From Verrucomicrobiota bacterium (lineage in GTDB: Bacteria > Verrucomicrobiota > Verrucomicrobiae > Limisphaerales > UBA11358): a stretch of 46,060 nucleotides of DNA. Shown here one piece after another: positions 35,131-42,820 of this stretch (its first letter is position 1; every line of letters starts with the position of its first letter). The stretch covers positions 1 through 46,060 of the forward strand of contig JACZKP010000213.1 of assembly GCA_014860005.1 (NCBI GenBank), given 5' to 3'. The notes under the pieces are model-generated. The model was not told the origin of the DNA. It was given only the letters and a program-made list of their open reading frames with translations, and did not search any database. The position numbers and the translations under genes are program-made.

Positions 35131-37122
35131 TCATGCCACTTTGACCTTCACCTTGTGACCCTTGATCTGCGCGCGATTCAGCTTGGCGATGATGCTCTTG
35201 GCGTGCTCGGCAGCAACGTCCACAAACAGATGCCGCTCGCGTACGTCCACCGTGCCGACAACTTTGCCCGGCAGACCCGTCTCCCCCGCCACGGCGTTGA
35301 CGATGTCAATTGGCTTGATGTCCATTGCCTCGCCGAGGTTCATCCAGAGCCGCGTTTGAGTCGGCGGCGTGGCGCGGCTGGGTTTGCCTTTGGCGAACGG
35401 CTTTTGCGCCTCGCGCTTTTTGTCCGCCCAAGGCGGCAGATTCTTCTTTGGGGCCGATTCAGGTTGTTTGACTGAAGCCAGAATTTCCTGATCCGAGAAA
35501 GTCGTTTCGGGTGCGCGACTGGCCGGAGCGCTCACCTCCAAATCAGCTCCCAGCGGAGCCGCCGGCTTTGGCTGCGTCGGGGCGGCAACCGCCACTTTCA
35601 CAGCCGGCGGCTTTGCGATGGGCGCAACAGCCACTGGTCTTGCTCGCTGGACGACTGGCCGCTCGGGCCGCGCCTGTCGGGATGCCGGCACGCCGACGCG
35701 CTCGCGTCGTTCAAAGCGCGGACCACGATCATCGTAACGTTCGCGCCGGTCATCGCGAAAACCGCCGCGTTGCGGACGCTCCTCGCGCTCCGGGCGTTCG
35801 TATTCCTCAGTGCGCGGCTTGGCGGCTGCGGCCTCGCCGCTCTGCAAGTGCGCGAGGCACGCCGACGCGATGTCCGTGGAGGTGAATCCTTCCTCGAGCA
35901 GGCGTTCGATCAAATGATCCTGTTTTTTGAATTCACCGCTCTGGAGCGTGGCGCGGAGTTTGCCCAGAAACACATGCTCGCGCGCCTCGTCAACCTCGGC
36001 CTCGGTGGGAATTCTTGCCCGATGGATGCGCGTGTTTGTGTACCGCTCGATGTTGCGGATTTGAAACAATTCCCGGCCCGAGACAAACGTGATCGCCCGC
36101 CCGCTGCGGCCCACGCGTCCGGTGCGGCCAATGCGATGGACGTAATCCTCGCCGTCGTAGGGCAGGTCGTAATTGAACACGACCTGCACGTCGTCCACAT
36201 CTATCCCCCGCGCGGCAATGTCCGTGGCGACCAGAAACTCCAGGCCGGATTTGCGGAACTTGTTCATCACGCGATCGCGCATGTTCTGCGTCATGTCGCC
36301 GTGCAACCGGTCGGCCATGTAACCGGCGGCTTCGAGGTGGTCCACCAGATCGTCCACCATCCGTTTGGTGTTGCAGAAAATGATGCCAAGCTTGAGATCG
36401 TGAATGTCAATGAGCCGCGTGAGCAGTTCGATTTTGAAGCGCCGATCCACCTCGTAATAAACCTGCTCGACGGTCGGCACGGTCATGGCCTTCTGTTCGA
36501 TGCGCACATTCTGCGGATCGTGTGCGTATTTCTCGATCAACTGTTGGATCGGGCGCGGAATCGTGGCGGAGAAAAAGGCCGTCTGCCGTTCCTTGGGCAC
36601 AGCTTGGAGAATCAATTCGATGTCGTCGCGGAATCCCATGTTCAACATCACGTCCACTTCGTCGAGGATCGCCAGTTTAACCGTTTCAAGCCGAAGCGTG
36701 CCCCGGCGCATGTGGTCCATGATGCGCCCCGGCGTGCCGATGACGATTTGCGCACCCTGTTTGAGGCCGTAGAACTGGCGTTCATAGGATTGCCCGCCGT
36801 AAATGGGCAGCGCGTGAATGCCGCGCTTGAAGAACGCCAGCTTGTGGATTTCCTCCGAGACTTGAATCGCCAGTTCCCGCGTCGGACAAAGAATCAGCAC
36901 CTGCACGACCCGTTGCGTGGTATCCACCTTCTCCACGGCGGGAATGCCGAACGCCGCGGTCTTGCCCGAACCGGTTTGGGATTGGCCCACAATGTCCTTG
37001 CCCGCCATCAGCAGGGGGATGGCGGCGGCTTGAATGGGCGCGGCCTGCTCGAAGCCGAGTTTATCAATGGCCTTGAGCAAATCTTCCGAGAGGCCGAGTT
37101 CCGTAAAGAGCTTTGGTGTCAT
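35131..37122 (-). CDS. DEAD-box RNA helicase with DbpA-like C-terminal domain
   Basis: A helicase of 663 residues. Motifs: Q motif (LGFEQAAPIQ), I SQTGSGKT (48-55), Ia PTRELA, II LDEVD (DEVD instead of DEAD, 154-157), III SAT (185-187), and V/VI ATDIAARGIDVDD with HRIGRTGR. A CsdA/DeaD-like dimerisation region follows (RTEAEVDEARE-type). Then comes a disordered Arg/Glu/Pro-rich linker (about 430-580, with RERYDDRGPRFERRER). A C-terminal DbpA/RRM-like RNA-binding domain (about 590-663) contains MNLGEAMDIKPIDIVNAV and VDVRERHLFVDV. The likely role is ribosome assembly or cold-adapted RNA unwinding. The change to DEVD keeps both acidic residues. Confidence 0.94.
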   Translation of the reverse strand: MTPKLFTELGLSEDLLKAIDKLGFEQAAPIQAAAIPLLMAGKDIVGQSQTGSGKTAAFGIPAVEKVDTTQRVVQVLILCPTRELAIQVSEEIHKLAFFKRGIHALPIYGGQSYERQFYGLKQGAQIVIGTPGRIMDHMRRGTLRLETVKLAILDEVDVMLNMGFRDDIELILQAVPKERQTAFFSATIPRPIQQLIEKYAHDPQNVRIEQKAMTVPTVEQVYYEVDRRFKIELLTRLIDIHDLKLGIIFCNTKRMVDDLVDHLEAAGYMADRLHGDMTQNMRDRVMNKFRKSGLEFLVATDIAARGIDVDDVQVVFNYDLPYDGEDYVHRIGRTGRVGRSGRAITFVSGRELFQIRNIERYTNTRIHRARIPTEAEVDEAREHVFLGKLRATLQSGEFKKQDHLIERLLEEGFTSTDIASACLAHLQSGEAAAAKPRTEEYERPEREERPQRGGFRDDRRERYDDRGPRFERRERVGVPASRQARPERPVVQRARPVAVAPIAKPPAVKVAVAAPTQPKPAAPLGADLEVSAPASRAPETTFSDQEILASVKQPESAPKKNLPPWADKKREAQKPFAKGKPSRATPPTQTRLWMNLGEAMDIKPIDIVNAVAGETGLPGKVVGTVDVRERHLFVDVAAEHAKSIIAKLNRAQIKGHKVKVKVA

Positions 37123-37752
37123 GCGGTTTGTTGATACGACAAACCAAGCCTAGCCGAACCCCAGCCGGAACGAGAGACAAATCTTGAGGCGTGTGGAACG
37201 ATGGAAAGCGCTGGAGTCGCCAGGCATCCCCCAAGCCACAGCGCGTTCCCAGCGCGGCGGTTGCCGCAACCACAGCGTGTCTTTAGCACCGCTTTCGGAC
37301 GGGGCGAGGATTCCAACGCAAAGGCGCCAAGCCGCCAAGGCGCAGGAAAACCGATGAACGTCTCAGCGCCGTAGGCGCGGTATCTTTGTAGATCACGCAG
37401 CCAATATGATTCAAAGCTCCGTCAGGAGCGGCATATTCGCGATGTCGCTCCGACGGAGCTTGGGATTTTTGTGGGCGGACGCTCCACAAAGATGTCGCGC
37501 CGCTGGCGCTGCGAAATGGTAGGGCGCGTCGGCAGACCGCCGCTGACTAAAGCCCAAACGGCGGCGCTCTGCCGAGTCGCCGCTACGGATGAATTTTTTA
37601 ACGCCACCGGGCTCGCCGAAATCCGACTCACCGCGCTGGAATCAGACTTGTCCCGCCAAAATCAGATGCAGGCGGCAGGCGCAGAGAATACTGGAGTGCT
37701 TCATCGCGGATCACGGCTTGCAAACCTGTCTGGCGCGCGATATTTTCCGACC
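37123..37752. other. Intergenic region holding the first long direct repeat
   Basis: About 630 nt upstream of the helicase and toxin-antitoxin genes. It consists mostly of the repeat copy 37281-37649. No gene is supported outside it. Confidence 0.7.
37281..37649. repeat. Long repeat, copy A (modules X-Y-Z)
   Basis: Three modules: X 37281-37360 (starts CTTTAGCACCGCTTTCGG), Y 37361-37519 (starts TCTCAGCGCCGTAGGCGCGG) and Z 37520-37649. Y contains the inverted pair AAGCTCCGTC/GACGGAGCTT and Z a long GC-rich hairpin (GGCAGACCGCCG against CGGCGGCGCTCTGCC). Y-Z recurs at 38290-38578 with about 10% differences, X-Y at 38581-38817. Confidence 0.9.
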
Positions 37753-37956
37753 ATGACAACGACCGTTGACGCCATTTACGAGAACGGCAAACTCCTGTTG
37801 CCGCGCCCGTTGTCGCTCCCGGAAAAATCCCACGTGCGCGTGACCATCGAATCCGATCCGGAACGCGAGGCGTGGCTCAAACTTTCCGAGGATTCTTTGA
37901 CCAAGGTTTGGGATAACGACGCGGACGACGTCTTCAATGAACTGCTCAAGAAATGA
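37753..37956 (+). CDS. AF2212-like (DUF104) antitoxin
   Basis: A small protein of 67 residues. MTTTVDAIYENGKLLLPRPL followed by SLPEKSHVRVTIES is the DUF104/AF2212-like antitoxin signature (AIYENG...P..L.LPE...V.V.IE), an AbrB-like DNA-binding fold. The C-terminal Asp/Glu-rich helix (WDNDADDVFNELLKK) would neutralise the toxin. The ATG at 37753 matches the family start. The gene overlaps the toxin gene by 20 nt, the usual coupled antitoxin-first order, and is probably autoregulated. Confidence 0.88.
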   Translation: MTTTVDAIYENGKLLLPRPLSLPEKSHVRVTIESDPEREAWLKLSEDSLTKVWDNDADDVFNELLKK

Positions 37957-38248
37957 TGTCGTTCTCCTGCCGATTCCGTTCACGAATCTGACGAGCCGCA
38001 AGGTTCGCCCCGCCATTGTCATCGGTCGTAACGGGCCGGACCTGTTTGTCGTTCCGATTTCCTCGGTGCTTCCCAACACCGACTTTCCCATCAAAGAATG
38101 GCACGGCGCGGGATTGAATGTGCCCTCTGGCGTCAAAGCGCAAGTCTCCACGGTGGAAGAACGCTTGGTCGTCAAGACCGTTGGTACGCTCACCGCCGCT
38201 GACCGCCAGACCCTCAACGAACGATTGCGGAACTGGCTGCAACTTTGA
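37937..38248 (+). CDS. MazF/PemK-family toxin
   Basis: A toxin of 103 residues, probably an mRNA interferase. RNDVVLLPIPFTNLTSRKVR then PAIVIG is the MazF/PemK N-terminal motif (G.IV...FPFTD....K.RPA.V). LFVVPISSVLP, KAQVSTVEERLVVKTVGTL and a C-terminal helix RQTLNERLRNWLQL complete the fold. The start at 37937 lies inside the antitoxin gene (20-nt overlap). The pair is bracketed by near-identical direct repeats, so it may have moved or been retained as a block. Confidence 0.88.
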   Translation: MNCSRNDVVLLPIPFTNLTSRKVRPAIVIGRNGPDLFVVPISSVLPNTDFPIKEWHGAGLNVPSGVKAQVSTVEERLVVKTVGTLTAADRQTLNERLRNWLQL

Positions 38249-38289
38249 TCTCAAAGGGAACGCCAGCGCGCGGGGAAAACCGGAGGGTG

Positions 38290-38578
38290 TCTGAGCGCCG
38301 TAGGCGCGGAATCTTTGTAGCTCACGCAGCCAATATGATTCAAAGCTCCGTCAGGAGTGGCACATTCCCGATGTCGCTCCTCCGGAGCTTGGGATTTTTT
38401 GTGGGCGGAAGTTCTACAAATATGTCGCGCCGCCGGCGCTGCGAAATGGCGTAGCGGCGCGTCGGCAGACCGCCGCTGACTAAAGCCCAAACGGCGGCGC
38501 TCTGCCGAGTCGCCGCTACGGATGAATTTCTTAACGACACCGGTTTCGCCGAAATCCGACGCGTCGCGCTGGAATCAA
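38290..38578. repeat. Long repeat, copy B (modules Y-Z)
   Basis: Aligns over 289 nt with 37361-37649 without large gaps. It lies 42 nt after the toxin stop. Its Y module is followed by the run GGGATTTTTT, which could also work as a terminator behind the AAGCTCCG/CGGAGCTT hairpin. Confidence 0.9.
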
Positions 38579-38580
38579 AC

Positions 38581-38817
38581 TTTAGCACCGCTTTCGGTCG
38601 GGGCGAGGAATTCAACACAAAGCCGCCAAGCCGCCAAGGCGCAGGAAAATCGATGAACGTCTCAGCGCCGTAGGCGCGGCATCTTTGTAGCTCACGCGGC
38701 CCATGTGTTTTAAAGCTCCGTCAGGAACGGCAGATTCCCGATGTCGCCCCTACGGAGCTTGGGATTTTTTGCGGGCGGACGTTCTAAAATATGTCGCGCC
38801 GCTGGCGCTGGGAAAAG
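38581..38817. repeat. Long repeat, copy C (modules X-Y)
   Basis: X (38581-38659) matches 37281-37360 and Y (38660-38817) matches the Y of copies A and B, with more changes. The next bases (GGGCGCGTCAGTCCG...) resemble a diverged or different third module. Confidence 0.85.
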
Positions 38818-38923
38818 GCAGGGCGCGTCAGTCCGCTGCGCGCCGGGTTGCGCGGACCTAAGACGGCACGCCCGGAGTCACGCGCCCTACTATAGTCTTT
38901 TGAAGCGCTCGCCCTCACCCCGG

Positions 38924-38943
38924 CCCTCTCCCCGGGGAGAGGG
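38924..38943. repeat. Perfect palindrome CCCTCTCCCCGGGGAGAGGG
   Basis: A 10-bp self-complementary palindrome flanked by CCCTCACCCCGG on the left and TGAATCG on the right. This 'CCCTCACCCCGGCCCTCTCC' element type is a common dispersed palindrome in many GC-rich genomes. Confidence 0.9.
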
Positions 38944-39325
38944 TGAATCGTTCCCCCGGCTTTTCTGGAGGATTACCGCTGATTCCGGGCCGGGCGATGG
39001 GACGGGCGGAGGGGCAGCCAACCATGAATTGGCTGCGAGCGGTTCAAAAACTCCCAGCCCATTCTCTTGATTCTCGAAAATTGGGCATTATCTCTGCTTT
39101 GCAAACCACGGGTGCTTCGGGTGGAACACAAGAAATTACCGGGCGCTTTCGTAATGAATAAGACAACCAGAACTCTATGAGCGTTTGCGCAATCAGAGCA
39201 AAACACTGGGTTACCGGTTTCAAAGGAACGAAACGCCTCGCAATTGATGCCGCTTCTGTCCATTTCATTGACACAAATGCAAAGATGAAAAGAGCCCCAA
39301 CAGGACGGACTGCCTTTTTGCACCT

Positions 39326-39529
39326 TTGTCCAATCGTCTCTTGTTGCTGGTGCTCACCGCAACGGCTTTTCAAGTGATTGCTGAACGAGATCAGATCAAG
39401 CCTGAGTTGTTGGGTGAGATTCGCGCCAAGGCGAAAAATGGGGACTCCCAACCTCAGCATGAGTTGGATATGCGATTCTACACTGGATTAGCGGAACTGC
39501 CACAAGGCCTTGTCGAAGCAATGAACTGA
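39326..39529 (+). pseudogene. Truncated Sel1-repeat exported protein
   Basis: 67 codons from a TTG. A signal-peptide-like start (RLLLLVLTATAFQVIA) is followed by IRAKAKNGDSQPQHELDMRF, a single Sel1-like unit (A..GD..AQ..LG..Y), ending after LVEAMN where a second unit (normally EAMKW...A) would begin. It is probably a 3'-truncated remnant, or a very short exported peptide. An ATG-started signal sequence lies upstream in another frame, hinting at a frameshift. Confidence 0.4.
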
Positions 39530-39579
39530 ATCCAATAAGCAGCCAATCAAAATCACGTTAAAGCACCCAAACTCACATC

Positions 39580-40107
39580 ATGAAAGCCATCATTGGCGCA
39601 ACGCTTTTCATTCTGATCGTTACCCTCCTTGCTGGTTGTAGGAACTTCAAACAACCTGGTGTCGTCCAGTTGTCTCCGGATACCTACATGCTGACTAAAG
39701 AAGATCATCGAGGAATATTTGGCCCGGGTGCCAGCCCCAAGCTAAAGACGGAAACGATACGCGAAGCGAATGCGTTCGCGGAGAGCATGGGCAAGATCGC
39801 AATACCAATATCCATGATACCTCACCCCATAGGCGTCATGGGAGATTGGGCCGCTTGGGAATATCAATTTCGAGTTGTCGACAAAAATGACCCTGAAGCT
39901 CGCAGAACCTCACTTGCACCACGTCCGGACTTGGTAATCGAAAAGAATGAGAACCTTTCAGGAAATATTCGAACCAAGGACGAAACGGAGAAGAAACCCG
40001 ACCTTTACACGGAATTGACCAAGCTTGATGACCTTCGCAAGCGCGGTCTGGTCACGGATGCCGAATTTGAAATCGAAAAGCAAAAGTTACTGAATCACTC
40101 AAAATAG
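39580..40107 (+). CDS. SHOCT-domain lipoprotein
   Basis: A lipoprotein of 175 residues. The signal peptide ends in the lipobox LLAGC, with acylated Cys19. The middle region (LSPDTYMLTKEDHRGIFGPG, IREANAFAESMGKIAIPI) resembles small periplasmic lipoproteins of unknown function. The C-terminal DLYTELTKLDDLRKRGLVTD then AEFEIEKQKLL is a SHOCT domain, a short helical oligomerisation motif. The gene is AT-richer than its neighbours and sits beside the Sel1 remnant, which suggests transfer. Confidence 0.8.
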   Translation: MKAIIGATLFILIVTLLAGCRNFKQPGVVQLSPDTYMLTKEDHRGIFGPGASPKLKTETIREANAFAESMGKIAIPISMIPHPIGVMGDWAAWEYQFRVVDKNDPEARRTSLAPRPDLVIEKNENLSGNIRTKDETEKKPDLYTELTKLDDLRKRGLVTDAEFEIEKQKLLNHSK

Positions 40108-40465
40108 AACGCAAAGTGAAAATCTTGGTTTGAATTCCGCCAAGATGCTAATGACAGATGCGGCCAATGATCTGACGTTGCAGGCGGAGGGGCATTTCAA
40201 ATGAAGAAGGGAGAATGAAGAATGAAGAAACTTTGCCACGCGGTTTCTCGCCGACCGGACTTTCTTCATTCTACATTCTTCATTCAGCCTTTCAGAATCG
40301 CGGGGGATGACGCGTGATATTTCCAGATCAGCGTGCCGGTGCAGCCGGGCGTCAACATGCTGCCGTGCATCGTGCCGGCAGAACTGACTTTCGCACGAAG
40401 TTCAAAGTGATCTTCCGGCACGATGCCGTAAGCACGCTCTGGCGCTTTGGAGCCATTGCTGCCGA
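40108..40465. other. Intergenic region with heptamer inverted repeat and a doubtful ORF
   Basis: It lies between convergent genes. It holds the heptamer hairpin at 40211-40285. On the minus strand 40284-40529 is open for 81 codons (...GIVPEDHFELRAKVSSAG...) and overlaps the end of the DUF455/ATP-grasp gene in another frame. It has no known domain and may be chance or a frameshifted extension of that gene. Confidence 0.4.
40211..40285. repeat. Heptamer arrays in inverted orientation
   Basis: The left arm has AGAATGA repeated (GAATGAAGAATGAAGAAA at 40213-40230). The right arm 40265-40285 is TTCATTC, TACATTC, TTCATTC. The arms pair over 11-18 bp around a 30-nt loop and may serve as the terminator between the convergent genes. 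The period of seven matches the arrays in addA, addB and the ATP-grasp gene. Confidence 0.8.
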
Positions 40466-42694
40466 TCACGATTTCCGCACCTGAAACACCGCCAGGCAGA
40501 CCTGCGCCTCGGCCGGATCGTTCAGGCACAAGACGCCTTCACGGATGCGTGGGGTGGGTTCGCCTGCGAGGCGCAAGGGGAATTGCTCCGTCAGTTTTTT
40601 GGCATAACTCACGAAGTCATCGCAGCCTTCCGCGCGCAACGCAGCCCGGTTGATGAGCCGAAACCAACCCGCACTTCCCTGACAGGTTTGCCGCATCAAT
40701 TCCACGGTCACGCGGCCCATCGTGTAACGGGGATTGATTTCGACAATGGGCTTGAGGCGGGGAGCACCCGCAGCATCGCGATAGACCAATGCATCAATGC
40801 CGAGGGGACCAAGGTAATCGGCCCGCCGAAGTTCGGCTTCGAGCAGCGTAAAGATGTCCGAGTAGAGCTGCAGGATGCGGCGCGAAATGTCCGGCGGCTC
40901 GCGGAACCGCGCGACGATTTTGGCGGGGACGCGCGTGTGATGATGCGACTCCGCCCAGTTGCCCTGAAACTGGCCTTTGGCGTCGTTGAGCAGCCCCGTG
41001 TAACCGCACAACTTCAAGCCGCTGGAGGTCATTTCCAATTGCACGGAGAAATCGAGTTCGCGCTCCAGCCACGGCTCGACGACGAGCGGGCGTCCGTTCG
41101 CAAGGGCGTGCGTGATCCAGCGGCGATGCGGGTCGAGCAGTTCCGGCTCGAAGAGCCGCACTGCGTTGCTGCCGGCGAGGCCAACGGCTTGTTTGATGAC
41201 AATCCGGTGGTGGCCCCGCCGACGAATGGCGGCGATGGCGGCGAGCGCGGCGTCGAGTGAATCCACCGGGACGCCAATTTCGTGTTTCGTGCAAAGCCAG
41301 TTTTGGACTGCCGATTGCCGGTCACCGATTGCCGATTCCGAAGAGTGAGACGCGTCACCTCGTCGCCTACAAGTGAGGAATTTGCGAAGCAACTCCGCGC
41401 TCCAAGCCTTGGAGTAAAGCTGCGCGATGCCTGGGTTGAAGCGTTGTGCGGCTGTTCGGTTCTCCGCGGTGAGATTGGCGAAGAGCGGCGCGAACAACTC
41501 CACGCTGTCTGGCGACCAGGCCCAGGGGCGCAGGCGGCCAAGCTTGCGCGACGTCAACTCGCGGAGCGCGGGTCTGCGACCCGCAGCGGATTCGTCATCC
41601 TGAAAGGCTTCAGTTGATGCAACTGGGCTTGAAACATTCTGAGTGCTGCGGCTCACAGAGCCACGCTCCGACAACTCCACAAACTCCGGCAATGGAAAGC
41701 CCGCCTGCTTGATGCCACTCAGGAACTCCACCGAAGGCCGGCGTGACACGAGGACGATGTCGTCCTGGCGACAGAGAAACTGCGGCAGGTTCTCCAGATC
41801 ACGCGCCAGTTGGGCCTGAGGTTTCGTCGGGTTGAAGGCTTTGCCCTCCGCAATGCGTCCCTCGGCAAAAGGGTTGAACACGTAAACGCCCGGCGTGCGG
41901 CCCTTGGATTGCGAATAGACGTTCAGTTCGGCAATGAACTGCGGGTCAAATCCGGCGGCACGCCGACCCTCGACGTTCAGGGAGAAACCTTTCGCCCGCT
42001 GCGGCGAGAGCGGAAATTTCAGCGTGCGGCAAAACGCTTCCCAGTCGCTTTCGGTCGGCTGCTTCCAGCGGCGAAACCATTTGAGGCCGTAAGCGACGTG
42101 GCCGATTTCGTCGCGGTAGATTCTTTCAAGCAGTCTGGCCGTATCCGCATCGCCGACCTTGCCGAAGCCCTGCGCGAAGTGGCGGGCGAAATCGAGGTTT
42201 GCCTGCTCGAACGTAAGACACAGGCCGGCCACGTAATCAATGGGATTCTCCATTGGCGCGACACAGCGCCAGAAATAGCCGCTCACCGGCAGTTCCCCGA
42301 ACTCGATACCGCACGCTTTCATTCGCTGCAGATAGAGCCGCGTGTGTTCCTGTTCATCCTTGAGCGTTTGGAGCACGCCTTTGCGAAACGCGGCCGGCGC
42401 GTCGGGAAACTTCAACAGCACCAGCGCCATCAACTCGGTGGCCAGCAGTTCGTGATTGGCGAAGAAGTGAAGCAGCTTGCCGCGTTCGCGTTCCTGTTCG
42501 ACGCGATGCAGACCGGGAAATTCCGCCCTGGCCGAGCCGTGCGGTTTGAAGCGCAACGACGCCGGCCGTCCCGGAACCGTCGGCGTGGGGAGCGGTGCGC
42601 CGGGCTGTTCGTCGGTGATGAGCGCCGGGCACTGGAGTTTTTCCTCCAGCGTCGTGGCGAACAGGACGCGCCCGGCAAATTCACGAAGTTCCAT
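40466..42694 (-). CDS. DUF455 ferritin-like / ATP-grasp fusion protein
   Basis: A protein of 742 residues without signal peptide. Residues about 1-270 match DUF455, a ferritin-like four-helix family: HELLATELMALVL (81-93), LKDEQEHTRLY (Glu114, His117), FEQANLDFA (Glu163) and YRDEIGHVAYG (Glu196, His199) are the E...ExxH...E...ExxH ligands of a di-iron centre. Residues about 290-450 look like a pre-ATP-grasp region broken by low-complexity insertions. Residues about 470-680 are ATP-grasp: IVIKQAVGLAGSNAV (Lys501), LVVEPWLERELDFSVQ, PLGIDALVY and VEINPRYTMGR (Glu652, Asn654). It plausibly couples an iron-dependent oxidation to ATP-driven ligation; the substrate is unknown. Start ATG 42694 with a weak ribosome-binding site. 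It is followed by no same-strand gene and preceded by the response regulator gene. Confidence 0.85.
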   Translation of the reverse strand: MELREFAGRVLFATTLEEKLQCPALITDEQPGAPLPTPTVPGRPASLRFKPHGSARAEFPGLHRVEQERERGKLLHFFANHELLATELMALVLLKFPDAPAAFRKGVLQTLKDEQEHTRLYLQRMKACGIEFGELPVSGYFWRCVAPMENPIDYVAGLCLTFEQANLDFARHFAQGFGKVGDADTARLLERIYRDEIGHVAYGLKWFRRWKQPTESDWEAFCRTLKFPLSPQRAKGFSLNVEGRRAAGFDPQFIAELNVYSQSKGRTPGVYVFNPFAEGRIAEGKAFNPTKPQAQLARDLENLPQFLCRQDDIVLVSRRPSVEFLSGIKQAGFPLPEFVELSERGSVSRSTQNVSSPVASTEAFQDDESAAGRRPALRELTSRKLGRLRPWAWSPDSVELFAPLFANLTAENRTAAQRFNPGIAQLYSKAWSAELLRKFLTCRRRGDASHSSESAIGDRQSAVQNWLCTKHEIGVPVDSLDAALAAIAAIRRRGHHRIVIKQAVGLAGSNAVRLFEPELLDPHRRWITHALANGRPLVVEPWLERELDFSVQLEMTSSGLKLCGYTGLLNDAKGQFQGNWAESHHHTRVPAKIVARFREPPDISRRILQLYSDIFTLLEAELRRADYLGPLGIDALVYRDAAGAPRLKPIVEINPRYTMGRVTVELMRQTCQGSAGWFRLINRAALRAEGCDDFVSYAKKLTEQFPLRLAGEPTPRIREGVLCLNDPAEAQVCLAVFQVRKS
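41311..41338. repeat. 28-nt heptamer array inside the ATP-grasp gene
   Basis: CCGATTG, CCGGTCA, CCGATTG, CCGATTC, read on the plus strand. It encodes SESAIGDRQS (residues 452-461) on the minus strand. It has the same length and period as the arrays in addA and addB but a different heptamer. Confidence 0.85.
41568..41670. repeat. Pair of palindromic inserts inside the ATP-grasp gene
   Basis: GCGGGTC-TGC-GACCCGC (41568-41584) and GCGGCTC-ACA-GAGCCACGC (41648-41666) share an AGCG..GG.TC design typical of intergenic palindromes. Here they encode the residues 341-376 linker (rich in Ser, Thr, Asp), which is not part of either catalytic domain. Confidence 0.7.
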
Positions 42695-42820
42695 AACCGC
42701 GCCACCAAAGTGTCTGATTGCGCCCGTGAAGGCGAGTGCGGGTTGTCCCGCGGAAGCGGGAGGGAGATCAGACGGCGCGAGGGAATCACCAGGGTCGCGA
42801 CCGCTGCGGGACGGTGCTGC

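Larger units (their letters stand above)
38249..39325. other. Long non-coding stretch after the toxin gene
   Basis: About 1.1 kb. The first 570 nt are repeat copies B and C, followed by the CCCTCTCCCC palindrome. From about 38990 to 39325 the sequence becomes AT-richer. A minus-strand frame (38973-39323) is open but shows no domain. No gene is supported. Confidence 0.6.

Noticed and set aside
35770..37134. Long plus-strand open frame opposite the DEAD-box helicase
   Set aside because: It is the antisense of a clearly conserved helicase; the translation has no domain and reflects high GC.
37281..38817. Repeats as insertion-sequence ends
   Set aside because: No transposase frame lies between or beside the copies, and no target-site duplication is evident.
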